Below, piece after piece: positions 1 through 9,481 of a DNA stretch of 64,000 nt. The notes beneath the pieces are model-generated. The model did no database searches. It was not told the DNA's origin and was given only the letters and a program-made list of their open reading frames with translations. Position 1 is the stretch's first letter, and every line of letters begins with the position of its first letter. Position numbers and translations under genes: made by a program. The DNA lies in assembly GCF_902833905.1 (NCBI RefSeq), contig NZ_CADFGP010000018.1, forward strand, positions 1 to 64,000. The letters run 5' to 3'. This stretch comes from Paraburkholderia tuberum STM678. GTDB lineage: Bacteria; Pseudomonadota; Gammaproteobacteria; Burkholderiales; Burkholderiaceae.

Positions 1-270
1 ACGAAACGAAGCTCGCTGGAGCAATCCAGTCGTCAGGAAACGCCGGATACGTGATCCGTACGTCCGGTGTTGTGGGAGGACGGCGGGGGCAACCCCGCCT
101 CCTACCCGATCGCGGACGATTCCTGCGCGTTTGCGGTATTTACTTTATTGTTCGTGCTTCGGCCGCGTTGGCCGCGTTGGCCGCGTTGGCCGCGGGGTGC
201 CGGTCCGTCCTGATCCGTCCGAACCTCGGGAGAGGTTCTTGAGGTCATTTCCAGGTTTACTTCCTGATTT
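1..270. other. gene-poor left edge, upstream of MFS gene
   Basis: No convincing coding sequence is visible. Short open frames here lack a Shine-Dalgarno sequence and have no recognisable product. The stretch holds a 9-bp tandem repeat (161-194) and presumably the promoter of the MFS gene starting at 271. The adjoining gene to the left lies outside the window. Confidence 0.5.
161..194. repeat. 9-bp tandem repeat, about 3.8 copies
   Basis: The unit ggccgcgtt is repeated perfectly three times, followed by seven further bases of a fourth copy. It lies about 75-110 bp before the start codon of the MFS gene, so copy-number change by slippage could alter leader or promoter spacing. Function is unknown. 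Confidence 0.8.
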
Positions 271-1512
271 ATGTCGTCGACCCAACTGCGCGTCTTCCTG
301 CTTTTTTCCGCCGGCTACTTCGTCTCTTACGTGTTTCGCGGCGTCAATCTTGGTTTCGCGCCGTTCATCACGCGCGATCTCGGTCTGTCAGCCGCCGATC
401 TGGGTGTGCTGACGAGTCTGTATTTCCTCGGTTTCGCGGGCGCGCAGATCCCCGCTGGCGTGCTGCTCGATCGCTTCGGCGCGCGTCGCGTGACCTCCGT
501 CACGTTGCTTTTTGCCGCGCTCGGCATCTGGGTATTCGGCGCCGCGCACAGTCTCGGCATGATGATGGTCGGGCGGCTGCTGATCGGCGTTGGCGTGTCG
601 GTGTGCCTCGGCGCCGCGTTCAAGGCGCTCGCGCAGCATTTTCCGGTGGCGCGTTTGCCATTGATGAACGGGCTTGTCATGGCGATCGGCGGTTTCGGCG
701 GCGTGATGGTCGGTTCGCCGCTCACGTGGGTGCTCGGTTTTTCCAGCTGGCGCCCGGTTTGCGTCGGACTCGGTGTGCTGACGGTAGCGGTTGCGCTCGC
801 GCAATGGACGCTCGCTCCGGACGCGCGCGAAACGCATCGCCAGGCGAGCATCGTCGCGCAGTTCAAGGGTACGTGGCACATCCTGCGCAGCGCGGCATTC
901 TGGAAAATCGCGTCGTTCTCGGTCGTTACGCAAGGCGTCTTCTACGCGATGCAGTCGTTGTGGGTCGGAGCATGGCTGCGCGACGTACAAGGCTTCGAGC
1001 CGCACCAGGCGGCGGCGCTCGTGTCGATTCTCGGCTTCGCGATGATGGCCGGCTGCGTCGGTTTCGGCGCGGCGGCGCGTAGTCTCGAGCGGCGCGGCCT
1101 CTCGCTGTACGCGTTCTGCGGCATCGGCATGGCGCTGTATGTGCTGACGCAGATGCTCATCATGTTTAACGCGCCGTTGCCGGCGAGCCTGTTGTGGGCC
1201 GCCTACGGCATCTTCGGCGGCACCGGGATTCTGAGTTACGCGGTGATGGCGCGGCATTTCCCGCCGCAGATGATCGGCCGCGTCAACACGACGCTGACGC
1301 TCATTATTTTTCTGCTGATCTTCGGTTTCCAGATCGGCGTTGGCGCGGTGCTGTCGCACTGGCCGGCGAGCGGCGGGCATTACCCGGCGCTCGCGCATCT
1401 GAGCGCGTGGGAAATCCTCGTCGCGCTGCAGGTGCTGAGTGCGATCTGGTACGTGTTGCCGGGTCGGCAGCTTGTCCGTTCGGGCGAGATGCGCGCGGAG
1501 CAGGAGGCCTGA
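271..1512 (+). CDS. MFS transporter
   Basis: A 413-residue inner-membrane transporter of the major facilitator superfamily. About 12 hydrophobic segments are spread along the protein. The signature loop between helices 2 and 3 is visible (GVLLDRFGARRVT, about residues 68-80), after a first helix with YFVSYVFRGVNLGFAP typical of nitrate/sugar-phosphate/sulfonate-type MFS proteins. Length is normal for the family. The ATG at 271 has only a weak upstream purine stretch, but the N-terminus begins directly with the first helix, which supports it. The substrate cannot be told from sequence; there is no co-oriented metabolic partner, since carA follows after 460 bp. Confidence 0.85.
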   Translation: MSSTQLRVFLLFSAGYFVSYVFRGVNLGFAPFITRDLGLSAADLGVLTSLYFLGFAGAQIPAGVLLDRFGARRVTSVTLLFAALGIWVFGAAHSLGMMMVGRLLIGVGVSVCLGAAFKALAQHFPVARLPLMNGLVMAIGGFGGVMVGSPLTWVLGFSSWRPVCVGLGVLTVAVALAQWTLAPDARETHRQASIVAQFKGTWHILRSAAFWKIASFSVVTQGVFYAMQSLWVGAWLRDVQGFEPHQAAALVSILGFAMMAGCVGFGAAARSLERRGLSLYAFCGIGMALYVLTQMLIMFNAPLPASLLWAAYGIFGGTGILSYAVMARHFPPQMIGRVNTTLTLIIFLLIFGFQIGVGAVLSHWPASGGHYPALAHLSAWEILVALQVLSAIWYVLPGRQLVRSGEMRAEQEA

Positions 1513-1974
1513 ACGGCCGCGCCAGGCCTTGCGTCGGACCCGGAGGGGCCGCCACGGCGGTTCGGTCCCCGTCAATAGTGGTGTCTCGACAGAACCGCAT
1601 AGACAGGCGTGGCAAGTACCTGGCGACGCGGCCTGGCAAGGCTTTGAAGGTCCGCCCAGGCACATCGCCTCAACGCCTCGTCCTATCTCCCATTTGGAGG
1701 GAACAGTGGATTCAGGCTATAATTTGAAAGTTTGAGCTTATCCACCCGCACCCTAGCGCCTACCTCCCCCATACCGTTCATCCGCCGCGCGCCAACGGCA
1801 TAGCAAGAAGGGCTCCACACCCAGCCGAGTCGTCCACACAATGGACCCATCGCGCCTCTTGCAGCGTCACCGGCAACTCGCGAGCGAGTCTGCGCGCGCA
1901 TCCACGATGTGTTTCGCTGCGGCTTGCAATCGGATAGACAGGTGGCAACAGGGTGTTCCCCCAAGGAGTCTCCC
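1513..1974 (+). other. carA upstream region with long leader
   Basis: A 462-bp intergenic region before carAB. A good promoter-like element lies at 1694-1723. Transcripts from there would carry an untranslated leader of roughly 245 bases. An open frame starting with ATG at 1841 overlaps carA out of frame, but its codon usage is unconvincing. No clear T-tract terminator was found in the leader. Confidence 0.5.
1694..1723 (+). promoter_or_regulatory. candidate sigma-70 promoter of carAB
   Basis: A perfect -10 hexamer TATAAT (1718-1723) follows a moderate -35 TTGGAG (1694-1699) with an 18-bp spacer. It is the best promoter match before carA and would leave a leader of about 245 bases. This is a pattern match only. 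Confidence 0.5.
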
Positions 1975-3129
1975 GTGTTGCCGTCATTTTCTCCCGCTCT
2001 ACTCGCGCTCGCCGACGGCACGGTCTTTCGTGGTTATTCGATCGGCGCCCCAGGGCACACCATCGGTGAAGTCGTGTTCAACACTGCCATCACCGGCTAT
2101 CAGGAAATCCTGACTGACCCGAGCTACGCGCGCCAGATCGTGACCCTCACGTACCCGCATATCGGCAACGTCGGCGTGAACGCCGAAGACGTCGAAGCGA
2201 CGAAAGTCCATGCCGCCGGCCTGATCATCCGTGATCTGCCGGTTCTCGCGTCGAACTTCCGCATGGAGGGCACGCTCCCGCAATATCTGCAGGACGAAGG
2301 CGTGGTCGCCATCGCCGGCATCGACACTCGCAAGCTGACCCGCCTCCTGCGCGACAAGGGCGCGCAAAACGGCGCGATCCTCGCTGGCTCCGACGACGAA
2401 GCGAAGGCCATCGAACTCGCGCGCTCGTTCCCGGGCCTCGCCGGCATGGACCTCGCGAAGGTCGTGTCGACCCAGGAAACCTACGAGTGGACCAAAACCG
2501 AATGGCGTCTGGGCACGGGCTATGGCGAGCAGAAAGCGCCGACGTACCGCGTGGTCGCATTCGACTACGGCGTCAAGCAGAACATCCTGCGCATGCTGGC
2601 CGAGCGCGGCTGCCATGTCACCGTGCTGCCGGCGCAAGCGAGCGCCGCTGACGCGCTCGAGCTCAACCCCGACGGCGTGTTCCTGTCGAACGGCCCGGGC
2701 GACCCTGAGCCGTGCGACTACGCGATCGCGGCGACCAGGGAGTTCATCGAGCGCGGCATTCCGACCTTCGGCATTTGCCTGGGCCACCAGATCATGGGCC
2801 TCGCGGTCGGCGCGAAGACGATGAAGATGAAGACCGGCCATCACGGCGCGAACCATCCGGTCAAGGATCTCGAAGACGGCCGCGTGGTGATCACGTCGCA
2901 GAACCATGGTTTCGCGGTCGATGCCGACACGCTGCCCGCCAACGCGCGCGTGACCCACGTGTCGCTGTTCGACGGCACGCTGCAGGGCTTCGCGCTGACC
3001 GACAAGCCAGCGTTCTGCTTCCAGGGCCACCCGGAAGCATCGCCCGGTCCAAACGACATCGCGTACCTGTTCGACCGCTTCACCGCGTTGATGGACGCGC
3101 ACAAGAACGGCAAGAGCGCAGCGGCTTGA
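1975..3129 (+). CDS. carA: carbamoyl-phosphate synthase small (glutaminase) subunit
   Basis: CarA hydrolyses glutamine and channels ammonia to CarB for carbamoyl phosphate synthesis, feeding arginine and pyrimidine pathways in the cytoplasm. The 384-residue product has the CarA N-terminal domain ([26 protein letters not shown]) and a C-terminal class I glutamine amidotransferase domain with the nucleophile motif [11 protein letters not shown] (Cys268) and the downstream His/Glu region GHPEASPGP. The GTG start at 1975 is chosen because AAGGAG sits 6 bp upstream (1963-1968) and the protein then begins [15 protein letters not shown] as in relatives; an upstream in-frame ATG at 1909 would add 22 unlikely residues. 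carB follows 158 bp downstream. Confidence 0.97.
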   Translation: MLPSFSPALLALADGTVFRGYSIGAPGHTIGEVVFNTAITGYQEILTDPSYARQIVTLTYPHIGNVGVNAEDVEATKVHAAGLIIRDLPVLASNFRMEGTLPQYLQDEGVVAIAGIDTRKLTRLLRDKGAQNGAILAGSDDEAKAIELARSFPGLAGMDLAKVVSTQETYEWTKTEWRLGTGYGEQKAPTYRVVAFDYGVKQNILRMLAERGCHVTVLPAQASAADALELNPDGVFLSNGPGDPEPCDYAIAATREFIERGIPTFGICLGHQIMGLAVGAKTMKMKTGHHGANHPVKDLEDGRVVITSQNHGFAVDADTLPANARVTHVSLFDGTLQGFALTDKPAFCFQGHPEASPGPNDIAYLFDRFTALMDAHKNGKSAAA

Positions 3130-3287
3130 AGTAGTACAGGCCGGCCGCAGAGGCCAGCCGGAAACGGCTCGCGGCGGCGGCCGCAGCCCGCGGCGCTACG
3201 TGGCGGGCATGCCGCGAAACAGCGCGCGCAACGTGAAAACGGCGCGCGCCGACGGAAAGAATTCAGGAATACATTAGCGAGAGCGTT

Positions 3288-6200
3288 ATGCCCAAGCGGA
3301 CAGACATCAAGAGCATCCTCATCATCGGCGCGGGTCCGATCATCATCGGTCAGGCGTGCGAGTTCGATTATTCGGGCGCGCAGGCATGCAAGGCGCTGCG
3401 TGAGGAAGGCTACAAGGTCATTCTCGTCAACAGCAATCCGGCGACGATCATGACCGACCCGAACACGGCCGACGTGACCTATATCGAGCCGATCACGTGG
3501 GAAGTGGTCGAGCGCATCATCGCGAAGGAGCGCCCGGACGCGATCCTGCCGACGATGGGCGGCCAGACAGCGCTGAACTGCGCGCTCGACCTGCACGCGC
3601 ACGGCGTGCTGGCGAAGTACGAGGTCGAGCTGATCGGCGCATCGCCGGAAGCGATCGACAAAGCGGAAGACCGCCAGAAGTTCAAGGACGCGATGACCAA
3701 GATCGGCCTCGGTTCGGCCAAGTCGGGCACCGCGCATTCGATGGAAGAAGCGCTGCAGGTGCAGGCGAAGATCGCCGCGGAAACTGGCAGCGGCGGCTAT
3801 CCGGTCGTGATCCGTCCGTCGTTCACGCTGGGCGGCTCGGGCGGCGGCATCGCGTACAACCGCGACGAGTTCGAAGAGATCTGCAAGCGTGGGCTCGACC
3901 TGTCGCCGACGCGCGAACTGCTGATCGAAGAGTCGCTGCTCGGCTGGAAAGAGTACGAGATGGAAGTGGTCCGCGACAAGGGGGATAACTGCATCATCGT
4001 CTGCTCGATCGAAAACCTCGACCCGATGGGCATCCACACCGGCGACTCGATCACCGTCGCGCCGGCGCAGACGCTGACCGACAAGGAATACCAGATTCTG
4101 CGTAACGCGTCGCTCGCGGTGCTGCGCGAGATCGGCGTCGACACGGGCGGCTCGAACGTGCAGTTCTCGATCAATCCGCAAGACGGCCGCATGATCGTGA
4201 TCGAAATGAACCCGCGCGTGTCGCGTTCGTCGGCGCTGGCGTCGAAGGCAACCGGCTTCCCGATCGCGAAGGTGGCGGCGAAGCTGGCGGTCGGCTACAC
4301 GCTGGATGAACTCAAGAACGAAATTACCGGCGGCCAGACCCCGGCGTCGTTCGAACCGACGATCGACTACGTCGTCACGAAGATCCCGCGTTTCGCGTTC
4401 GAGAAATTCCGTGAAGCCGATTCGCGCCTGACCACGCAGATGAAGTCGGTCGGCGAAGTGATGGCGATTGGCCGCACGTTCCAGGAGTCGTTCCAGAAGG
4501 CGCTGCGCGGCCTCGAAGTCGGCGTCGACGGTCTCGATGAAAAGACCGCCAATCGCGATGAGATCATCCGCGAGATCGGCGAAGCTGGTCCGGATCGCAT
4601 CTGGTATGTTGGCGACGCGTTCCGTGTGGGCATGAGCGCGCAAGAGATCTTCGAGGAAACCGCGATCGACCCGTGGTTCCTCGCGCAGATCGAACAGATC
4701 GTGCTGAAGGAAAAGGCGCTGGCAGGCCGCGCGCTGGCGAGCCTGACGAAGGAGGAGCTGAAGTATCTGAAACAGAGCGGCTTCTCGGATCGTCGTCTGG
4801 CCAAGCTGCTCGGCGCGAAGCCGGCGGACGTGCGCGCGCGTCGTATCGAGTTGAACGTGCGTCCGGTGTATAAGCGTGTCGACACCTGCGCGGCCGAGTT
4901 CGCAACCAGGACCGCGTACATGTACTCGACGTACGAGGAAGAGTGCGAAGCGAATCCGACCAGCAACAGGAAGATCATGGTGCTGGGCGGCGGCCCGAAC
5001 CGGATCGGCCAGGGTATCGAGTTCGACTACTGCTGCGTGCATGCCGCGCTCGCGATGCGCGAGGACGGCTATGAAACGATCATGGTCAACTGCAACCCCG
5101 AAACCGTGTCGACCGACTACGACACCTCCGACCGTCTGTACTTCGAATCGCTGACGCTCGAAGACGTGCTCGAAATCGTCGACAAGGAAAAGCCCGTCGG
5201 CGTGATCGTGCAGTACGGCGGCCAGACGCCGCTGAAGCTCGCGCTCGACCTCGAGGCGAACGGTGTGCCGATCATCGGTACGTCGCCGGACATGATCGAC
5301 GCGGCCGAAGACCGCGAGCGCTTCCAGAAGCTGCTGCAGGACCTCGGTCTGCGCCAGCCGCCGAACCGCACCGCGCGCGCCGAAGACGAAGCACTGAAGC
5401 TCGCCGACGAAATCGGCTATCCGCTCGTCGTGCGTCCGTCGTACGTGCTGGGCGGCCGCGCGATGGAAATCGTCCACGAGCCGCGAGATCTCGAGCGCTA
5501 TATGCGCGAGGCGGTGAAGGTGTCGAACGACTCGCCGGTGCTGCTCGACCGCTTCCTGAACGACGCGATCGAATGCGACGTGGATTGCATTTCCGATGGC
5601 GATGCCGTGTTCATCGGCGGCGTGATGGAGCACATCGAACAGGCGGGCGTGCACTCGGGCGACTCGGCCTGCTCGCTGCCGCCGTATTCGCTATCGAAGG
5701 CTACCGTCGCCGAACTGAAGCGCCAGACCGCTGCGATGGCGAAGGCGCTGAACGTGGTCGGCCTGATGAACGTGCAGTTCGCGATTCAGCAGGTACCGCA
5801 GGCTGACGGCTCGAAGGACGACATCATCTACGTGCTCGAAGTGAACCCGCGCGCGTCGCGCACGGTGCCGTACGTGTCGAAGGCGACCAGCCTGCCGCTC
5901 GCGAAGATCGCAGCGCGCGCGATGGTCGGCCAGAAGCTCGCCGCGCAAGGCGTGACGAAGGAAGTCGAGCCGCCGTACTTCAGCGTGAAGGAAGCGGTGT
6001 TCCCGTTCGTCAAGTTCCCGGCGGTCGACCCGGTGCTCGGACCTGAAATGCGTTCGACCGGCGAAGTGATGGGCGTCGGCCAGACGTTCGGCGAGGCTCT
6101 GTTCAAGTCGCAGCTCGCGGCGGGTTCGCGTCTGCCCGAATCGGGCACGGTGCTGCTGACCGTGATGGACGCCGACAAACCGAAGGCAGTCGAAGTCGCG

Positions 6201-6542
6201 CGCATGCTGCACGAGCTCGGCTACCCGATCGTCGCGACCAAGGGCACGGCTGCCGCGATCGAAGCGGCCGGCGTGCCAGTCAAGGTCGTCAACAAGGTGA
6301 AGGACGGCCGTCCGCACATCGTCGACATGATCAAGAACGGCGAGATCGCGCTCGTCTTCACGACCGTCGACGAAACGCGCGCGGCGATCGCCGATTCGCG
6401 TTCGATCCGCATGAGCGCGCAGGCGAACAAGGTCACCTACTACACGACGATGTCGGGCGCACGCGCGGCGGTGGAGGGTCTTCGTTATCTGAAGAACCTG
6501 GAAGTCTATGATTTACAAGGACTCCATGCTCGCCTAAACTAA
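3288..6542 (+). CDS. carB: carbamoyl-phosphate synthase large subunit
   Basis: A 1084-residue synthetase of full family length. It phosphorylates bicarbonate, adds ammonia from CarA and phosphorylates carbamate. The protein shows the tandem architecture: two homologous halves each with a pre-ATP-grasp and ATP-grasp module (first half begins with [20 protein letters not shown], second with [20 protein letters not shown] near residue 563), an oligomerisation region between them, and a C-terminal MGS-like allosteric domain (about 950-1084). The start ATG at 3288 follows a purine-rich stretch. It is cotranscribed in order with carA. A nested hairpin and T-tract follow at 6573-6666. Confidence 0.97.
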   Translation: MPKRTDIKSILIIGAGPIIIGQACEFDYSGAQACKALREEGYKVILVNSNPATIMTDPNTADVTYIEPITWEVVERIIAKERPDAILPTMGGQTALNCALDLHAHGVLAKYEVELIGASPEAIDKAEDRQKFKDAMTKIGLGSAKSGTAHSMEEALQVQAKIAAETGSGGYPVVIRPSFTLGGSGGGIAYNRDEFEEICKRGLDLSPTRELLIEESLLGWKEYEMEVVRDKGDNCIIVCSIENLDPMGIHTGDSITVAPAQTLTDKEYQILRNASLAVLREIGVDTGGSNVQFSINPQDGRMIVIEMNPRVSRSSALASKATGFPIAKVAAKLAVGYTLDELKNEITGGQTPASFEPTIDYVVTKIPRFAFEKFREADSRLTTQMKSVGEVMAIGRTFQESFQKALRGLEVGVDGLDEKTANRDEIIREIGEAGPDRIWYVGDAFRVGMSAQEIFEETAIDPWFLAQIEQIVLKEKALAGRALASLTKEELKYLKQSGFSDRRLAKLLGAKPADVRARRIELNVRPVYKRVDTCAAEFATRTAYMYSTYEEECEANPTSNRKIMVLGGGPNRIGQGIEFDYCCVHAALAMREDGYETIMVNCNPETVSTDYDTSDRLYFESLTLEDVLEIVDKEKPVGVIVQYGGQTPLKLALDLEANGVPIIGTSPDMIDAAEDRERFQKLLQDLGLRQPPNRTARAEDEALKLADEIGYPLVVRPSYVLGGRAMEIVHEPRDLERYMREAVKVSNDSPVLLDRFLNDAIECDVDCISDGDAVFIGGVMEHIEQAGVHSGDSACSLPPYSLSKATVAELKRQTAAMAKALNVVGLMNVQFAIQQVPQADGSKDDIIYVLEVNPRASRTVPYVSKATSLPLAKIAARAMVGQKLAAQGVTKEVEPPYFSVKEAVFPFVKFPAVDPVLGPEMRSTGEVMGVGQTFGEALFKSQLAAGSRLPESGTVLLTVMDADKPKAVEVARMLHELGYPIVATKGTAAAIEAAGVPVKVVNKVKDGRPHIVDMIKNGEIALVFTTVDETRAAIADSRSIRMSAQANKVTYYTTMSGARAAVEGLRYLKNLEVYDLQGLHARLN

Positions 6543-6572
6543 GGCTTCGACTAGCTGTCCAAGATGTAAGTG

Positions 6573-6666
6573 CCGCGGTTAAGCGGCGTTCCGCAGGTGC
6601 TGCGGCCCGGGTTTGTCCAGGGGCGGCGGCTTTCGCGGAATGCACTTAACCGCGGTGATTTTTTTT
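6573..6666 (+). terminator. terminator-like nested hairpin between carB and greA
   Basis: An 11-bp perfect stem, CCGCGGTTAAG (6573-6583) with CTTAACCGCGG (6645-6655), encloses an inner hairpin CCGCAG-gtg-CTGCGG (6591-6605) and is followed by eight T residues (6659-6666). It ends 29 bp before the greA ATG. It could end the carAB transcript or act as an attenuating leader of greA. The long loop makes simple termination less certain. Confidence 0.55.
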
Positions 6667-6695
6667 ATGGCCGTTTTTTGCCTCCAGAGTTGTTT

Positions 6696-7172
6696 ATGAG
6701 CACTATTCCATTGACGAAGCGCGGCGCAGACATGCTGCGCGATGAATTGCAGCGCCTGAAATCGGTTGAACGTCCGGCCGTGATCAACTCGATCGCGGAA
6801 GCGCGCGCCCAGGGCGATCTGTCGGAAAACGCGGAATACGACGCTGCGAAGGAAAAGCAGGGCTTCATCGAAGGCCGTATCGCCGAAATCGAGTCGAAGC
6901 TCGCGGGCGCGCAGGTGATCGATCCGTCGCAAGTGGAAGCGGACGGCCGCGTGGTGTTCGGCGCGACGCTCGAGCTCGAAGACCTCGAGTCGGGTGCGTC
7001 GGTCAAATACCAGATCGTCGGCGACGACGAAGCGGACATCGACCACGGCCTGATCTCGATCAGCTCGCCGATCGCGCGTGCGCTGATCGGCAAGTCGGAA
7101 GGCGACGTCGCGTCGGTGCAAGCGCCGGGCGGCGTGCGCGAATACGAAATCATCGCGGTCAGCTACATCTGA
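6696..7172 (+). CDS. greA: transcription elongation factor GreA
   Basis: GreA binds RNA polymerase through the secondary channel and stimulates cleavage of backtracked RNA. The 158-residue product has the N-terminal coiled coil with the conserved tip acidic region ([20 protein letters not shown]) and the C-terminal FKBP-like domain with [15 protein letters not shown]. Length matches the family. The ATG at 6696 gives the canonical [14 protein letters not shown] start; the frame stays open upstream to 6570 but that extension has no homology and crosses the hairpin described at 6573-6666. carB lies upstream and a DUF4149 membrane gene follows 11 bp downstream. Confidence 0.97.
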   Translation: MSTIPLTKRGADMLRDELQRLKSVERPAVINSIAEARAQGDLSENAEYDAAKEKQGFIEGRIAEIESKLAGAQVIDPSQVEADGRVVFGATLELEDLESGASVKYQIVGDDEADIDHGLISISSPIARALIGKSEGDVASVQAPGGVREYEIIAVSYI

Positions 7173-7183
7173 GGGTGGCGCCG

Positions 7184-7702
7184 GTGTCTTTGATGCCGCA
7201 TCGTTTTTTCCGCCTGTTGACGGTGGTGTGGGTCGGTAGTCTGTTGACTATCGGCTATGCGGTTGCGCCCGTGCTGTTCACGACGCTCGACCGGATGACG
7301 GCGGGCGCCGTCGCCGCGCAGCTGTTTCGTATTCAGGGCGTGATTGGCGTCGTGTGCGGCATTTTGCTGCTCGGTCTCGCCAATTTGCTCGTGCGGCGCG
7401 GGAGTGGCGCATATCGCCGCTTGCGCTGGCTGCTCGCCGGTATGCTCGTATGCGTGCTGGTTGGCTATTTCGCGTTGCAGCCGTTCATGAACGCGATGCG
7501 CGTGGCGGCGCTCGAGGCGGGCAGCGACATCGGGCATTCCGTTTATGCGACGCGCTTCGGCATCCTGCATGGCGTGTCCAGTCTGTTCTACCTGATCGAG
7601 AGCCTGCTAGGGGTTGCGCTCGTTTGGCTGCTGCCGGCGCCTGTTGGTGCCGCGGCCGAGGAAGAGGGCGCGCGCGGCGTCACGGGCAAGGTGGCGGGCT
7701 GA
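7184..7702 (+). CDS. DUF4149 domain-containing membrane protein
   Basis: A small integral membrane protein, 172 residues with the start used here, with four hydrophobic segments (roughly 8-30, 45-68, 80-102 and 130-150). It matches the DUF4149 family (related to TMEM205), whose bacterial role is unknown. The first helix region reads FFRLLTVVWVGSLLTIGY. Start choice is uncertain: GTG at 7175, GTG at 7184 or ATG at 7193 are in frame; a GAGGG stretch near 7171-7175 fits 7184 best. The gene follows greA by 11 bp, so cotranscription is likely. Confidence 0.8.
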   Translation: MSLMPHRFFRLLTVVWVGSLLTIGYAVAPVLFTTLDRMTAGAVAAQLFRIQGVIGVVCGILLLGLANLLVRRGSGAYRRLRWLLAGMLVCVLVGYFALQPFMNAMRVAALEAGSDIGHSVYATRFGILHGVSSLFYLIESLLGVALVWLLPAPVGAAAEEEGARGVTGKVAG

Positions 7703-7903
7703 AGCTCGCGGGTGGCTGATGGTGTGACGGTGCGCGTGCCATGGCCGCCGGGTCGATGCCGATGCCCGCGATGAACCTCACATTGCGACGAATTGTCGCG
7801 ATTCCGGTGTCCAACTACGGTTCATTCGCGCTGCTTCGGGCCTCGCGCTCAAGGCCGTCAATGCGCAGTGCGGAGTCGGTCCGCACCTTGGGCGCGTGTT
7901 CTC

Positions 7904-8431
7904 TTACTTCGACTGATGCGAACGCTTCGCGCTGGTTTGACGCTTCTTCGCGCGCTTGATGTTGCCGCCCTGCGTCACGCGTTCATTGCCGCGCACCAGC
8001 ACCGCTTTCGCTCGCGGCTTGCGCATCGGCACGTCGGTCGGCTTGGCGACCTTGACGATGCGGGGTGCGCGTCCCTTGACCGGCCGGGTTTCTTCGGCTG
8101 CCGCTTCGCGGGCGCTCGGCAACGCGCCGCGCTTCGCTTTTGCCGCCGGCTGTGCCGATTCTGGCTTCCAGATCACGAGCAGCTTGCCGATATGCTGGAT
8201 CGGTGCAGCGTTCAGCGCGTCGCAGATTTCTTCGTAGATAGCGATGCGCTCCTCGCGCTCATCGCCGAACACGCGAATTTTGATCAGTTGATGCGCGGCG
8301 AGGTGCACCTTGATTTCGGCGAGCACAGCGTCGGTCAAGCCTTCGGCGCCGACGAGCACGACCGGTTTGAGCGCATGTGCCTGGGAGCGCAACTCGGCGC
8401 GTTGGTCGGAAGAGACTTTGAGGGCTGGCAT
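7904..8431 (-). CDS. yhbY: YhbY/CRS1-type RNA-binding protein
   Basis: A 175-residue protein with the CRM (CRS1-YhbY) RNA-binding domain in the first 95 residues: [20 protein letters not shown], then the GxxG-like segment and [14 protein letters not shown]. YhbY associates with pre-50S ribosomal particles. It is longer than the roughly 97-residue E. coli protein because of a basic, Ala/Lys/Arg-rich tail (about 100-175) likely to be disordered and RNA-contacting. It is divergent from rlmE, another 50S assembly gene, with 197 bp between them. Confidence 0.9.
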   Translation of the reverse strand: MPALKVSSDQRAELRSQAHALKPVVLVGAEGLTDAVLAEIKVHLAAHQLIKIRVFGDEREERIAIYEEICDALNAAPIQHIGKLLVIWKPESAQPAAKAKRGALPSAREAAAEETRPVKGRAPRIVKVAKPTDVPMRKPRAKAVLVRGNERVTQGGNIKRAKKRQTSAKRSHQSK

Positions 8432-8628
8432 GGAAAGTGGGAGACTCGACTAAAATGGCGGCTCCTGCGTTTTCGTCCGATCGCCGAGCGATTCGGGCGA
8501 CTCGATTCAGCAGGGCGCGCGTCAGAACAACAGAATCGCGGATCGCCGCCAGTCTGGCGGGGGCCGCGCGAATTAACCGCGTATTATCCCCTAAAGCGCG
8601 ACCCGACGCAGCAATAGTTAAATCTTTA

Positions 8629-9291
8629 ATGGCAAAAAACAAGTTCAATACCGCGTGGCTGCACGACCACATCAACGATCCGTACGTCAAAATGGCGCAG
8701 CGGGAAGGTTATCGCGCCCGCGCGGCCTACAAACTCAAGGAAATCGACGAGCAGGACAAGCTGATCCGTCCCGGGCAGGTGATTGTCGATCTCGGTTCCT
8801 CGCCGGGCAGCTGGAGCCAGTACGTGCGCAACAAGCTCGCGGGCGGCTCGCAACGCAACGCGGAGCGCGAAGGTGGCATCGACGGCACGATCATCGCTTT
8901 GGACATTCTGCCAATGGAGCCGGTGGCCGACGTGCACTTCATCCAGGGCGATTTCCGCGAAGACTCGGTGCTGGTCCAGCTCGAAGAATTGGTCGGTGCG
9001 CGCCAGGTAGACCTTGTAATTTCGGATATGGCGCCCAACCTGTCGGGCGTGGCGATCGCGGATGCGGCGCGGATCGAGCATTTATGCGATCTCGCGCTCG
9101 AATTCGCGCAAAATCACCTGAAGCCGGATGGTGCCCTTTTAGTCAAATGCTTTCACGGCAGCGGATATAGTCAGATTGTCGAAAAGTTCAAACGCCAATT
9201 CAAGGTGGTGGCGGCCCGCAAGCCGAAGGCGTCGCGGGATAAATCGTCAGAAACATTTATTTTGGGTAAGCATCTGAAGTGTCCCGCATAG
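8629..9291 (+). CDS. rlmE: 23S rRNA (uridine-2'-O)-methyltransferase RlmE
   Basis: RlmE (FtsJ) methylates the 2'-OH of U2552 of 23S rRNA late in 50S assembly. The 220-residue product starts [20 protein letters not shown] and has the SAM-binding motif [15 protein letters not shown], the catalytic tetrad regions ([47 protein letters not shown]). The ATG at 8629 is chosen by homology; the frame is open to 8437 but upstream residues are not conserved. ftsH follows 190 bp downstream, the classical rlmE-ftsH order. Confidence 0.97.
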   Translation: MAKNKFNTAWLHDHINDPYVKMAQREGYRARAAYKLKEIDEQDKLIRPGQVIVDLGSSPGSWSQYVRNKLAGGSQRNAEREGGIDGTIIALDILPMEPVADVHFIQGDFREDSVLVQLEELVGARQVDLVISDMAPNLSGVAIADAARIEHLCDLALEFAQNHLKPDGALLVKCFHGSGYSQIVEKFKRQFKVVAARKPKASRDKSSETFILGKHLKCPA

Positions 9292-9481
9292 GGATGCGGC
9301 TAGCCGGTTCCATCTCTGCCAATAATGAGCCCGACGCGTCCGGAGACGGGCGTCAAGCCGGCCCGCTACCCTATTTCCGTGGTAGTGAAACCTTATGGCA
9401 GGGCTCTGCGGACTGGATTAGAATGCTTTCGTGGTGCCGCAAGGCAAATGTAGGCGCCCGTCTAAGTGAAGGAGTGGTGCT

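Noticed and set aside
1841-2113. Possible leader peptide overlapping carA
   Set aside because: It has no clear Shine-Dalgarno, overlaps carA out of frame and lacks a convincing run of regulatory codons next to an attenuator.
2841-5654. 937-codon open frame on the reverse strand across carB
   Set aside because: It is the antisense shadow of carB caused by GC-rich codons; the product is Arg/His/Leu-rich with no family features, while carB is unmistakable.
6570-6695. 42-codon N-terminal extension of greA
   Set aside because: It lies in the hairpin and T-tract leader and is absent from the GreA family.
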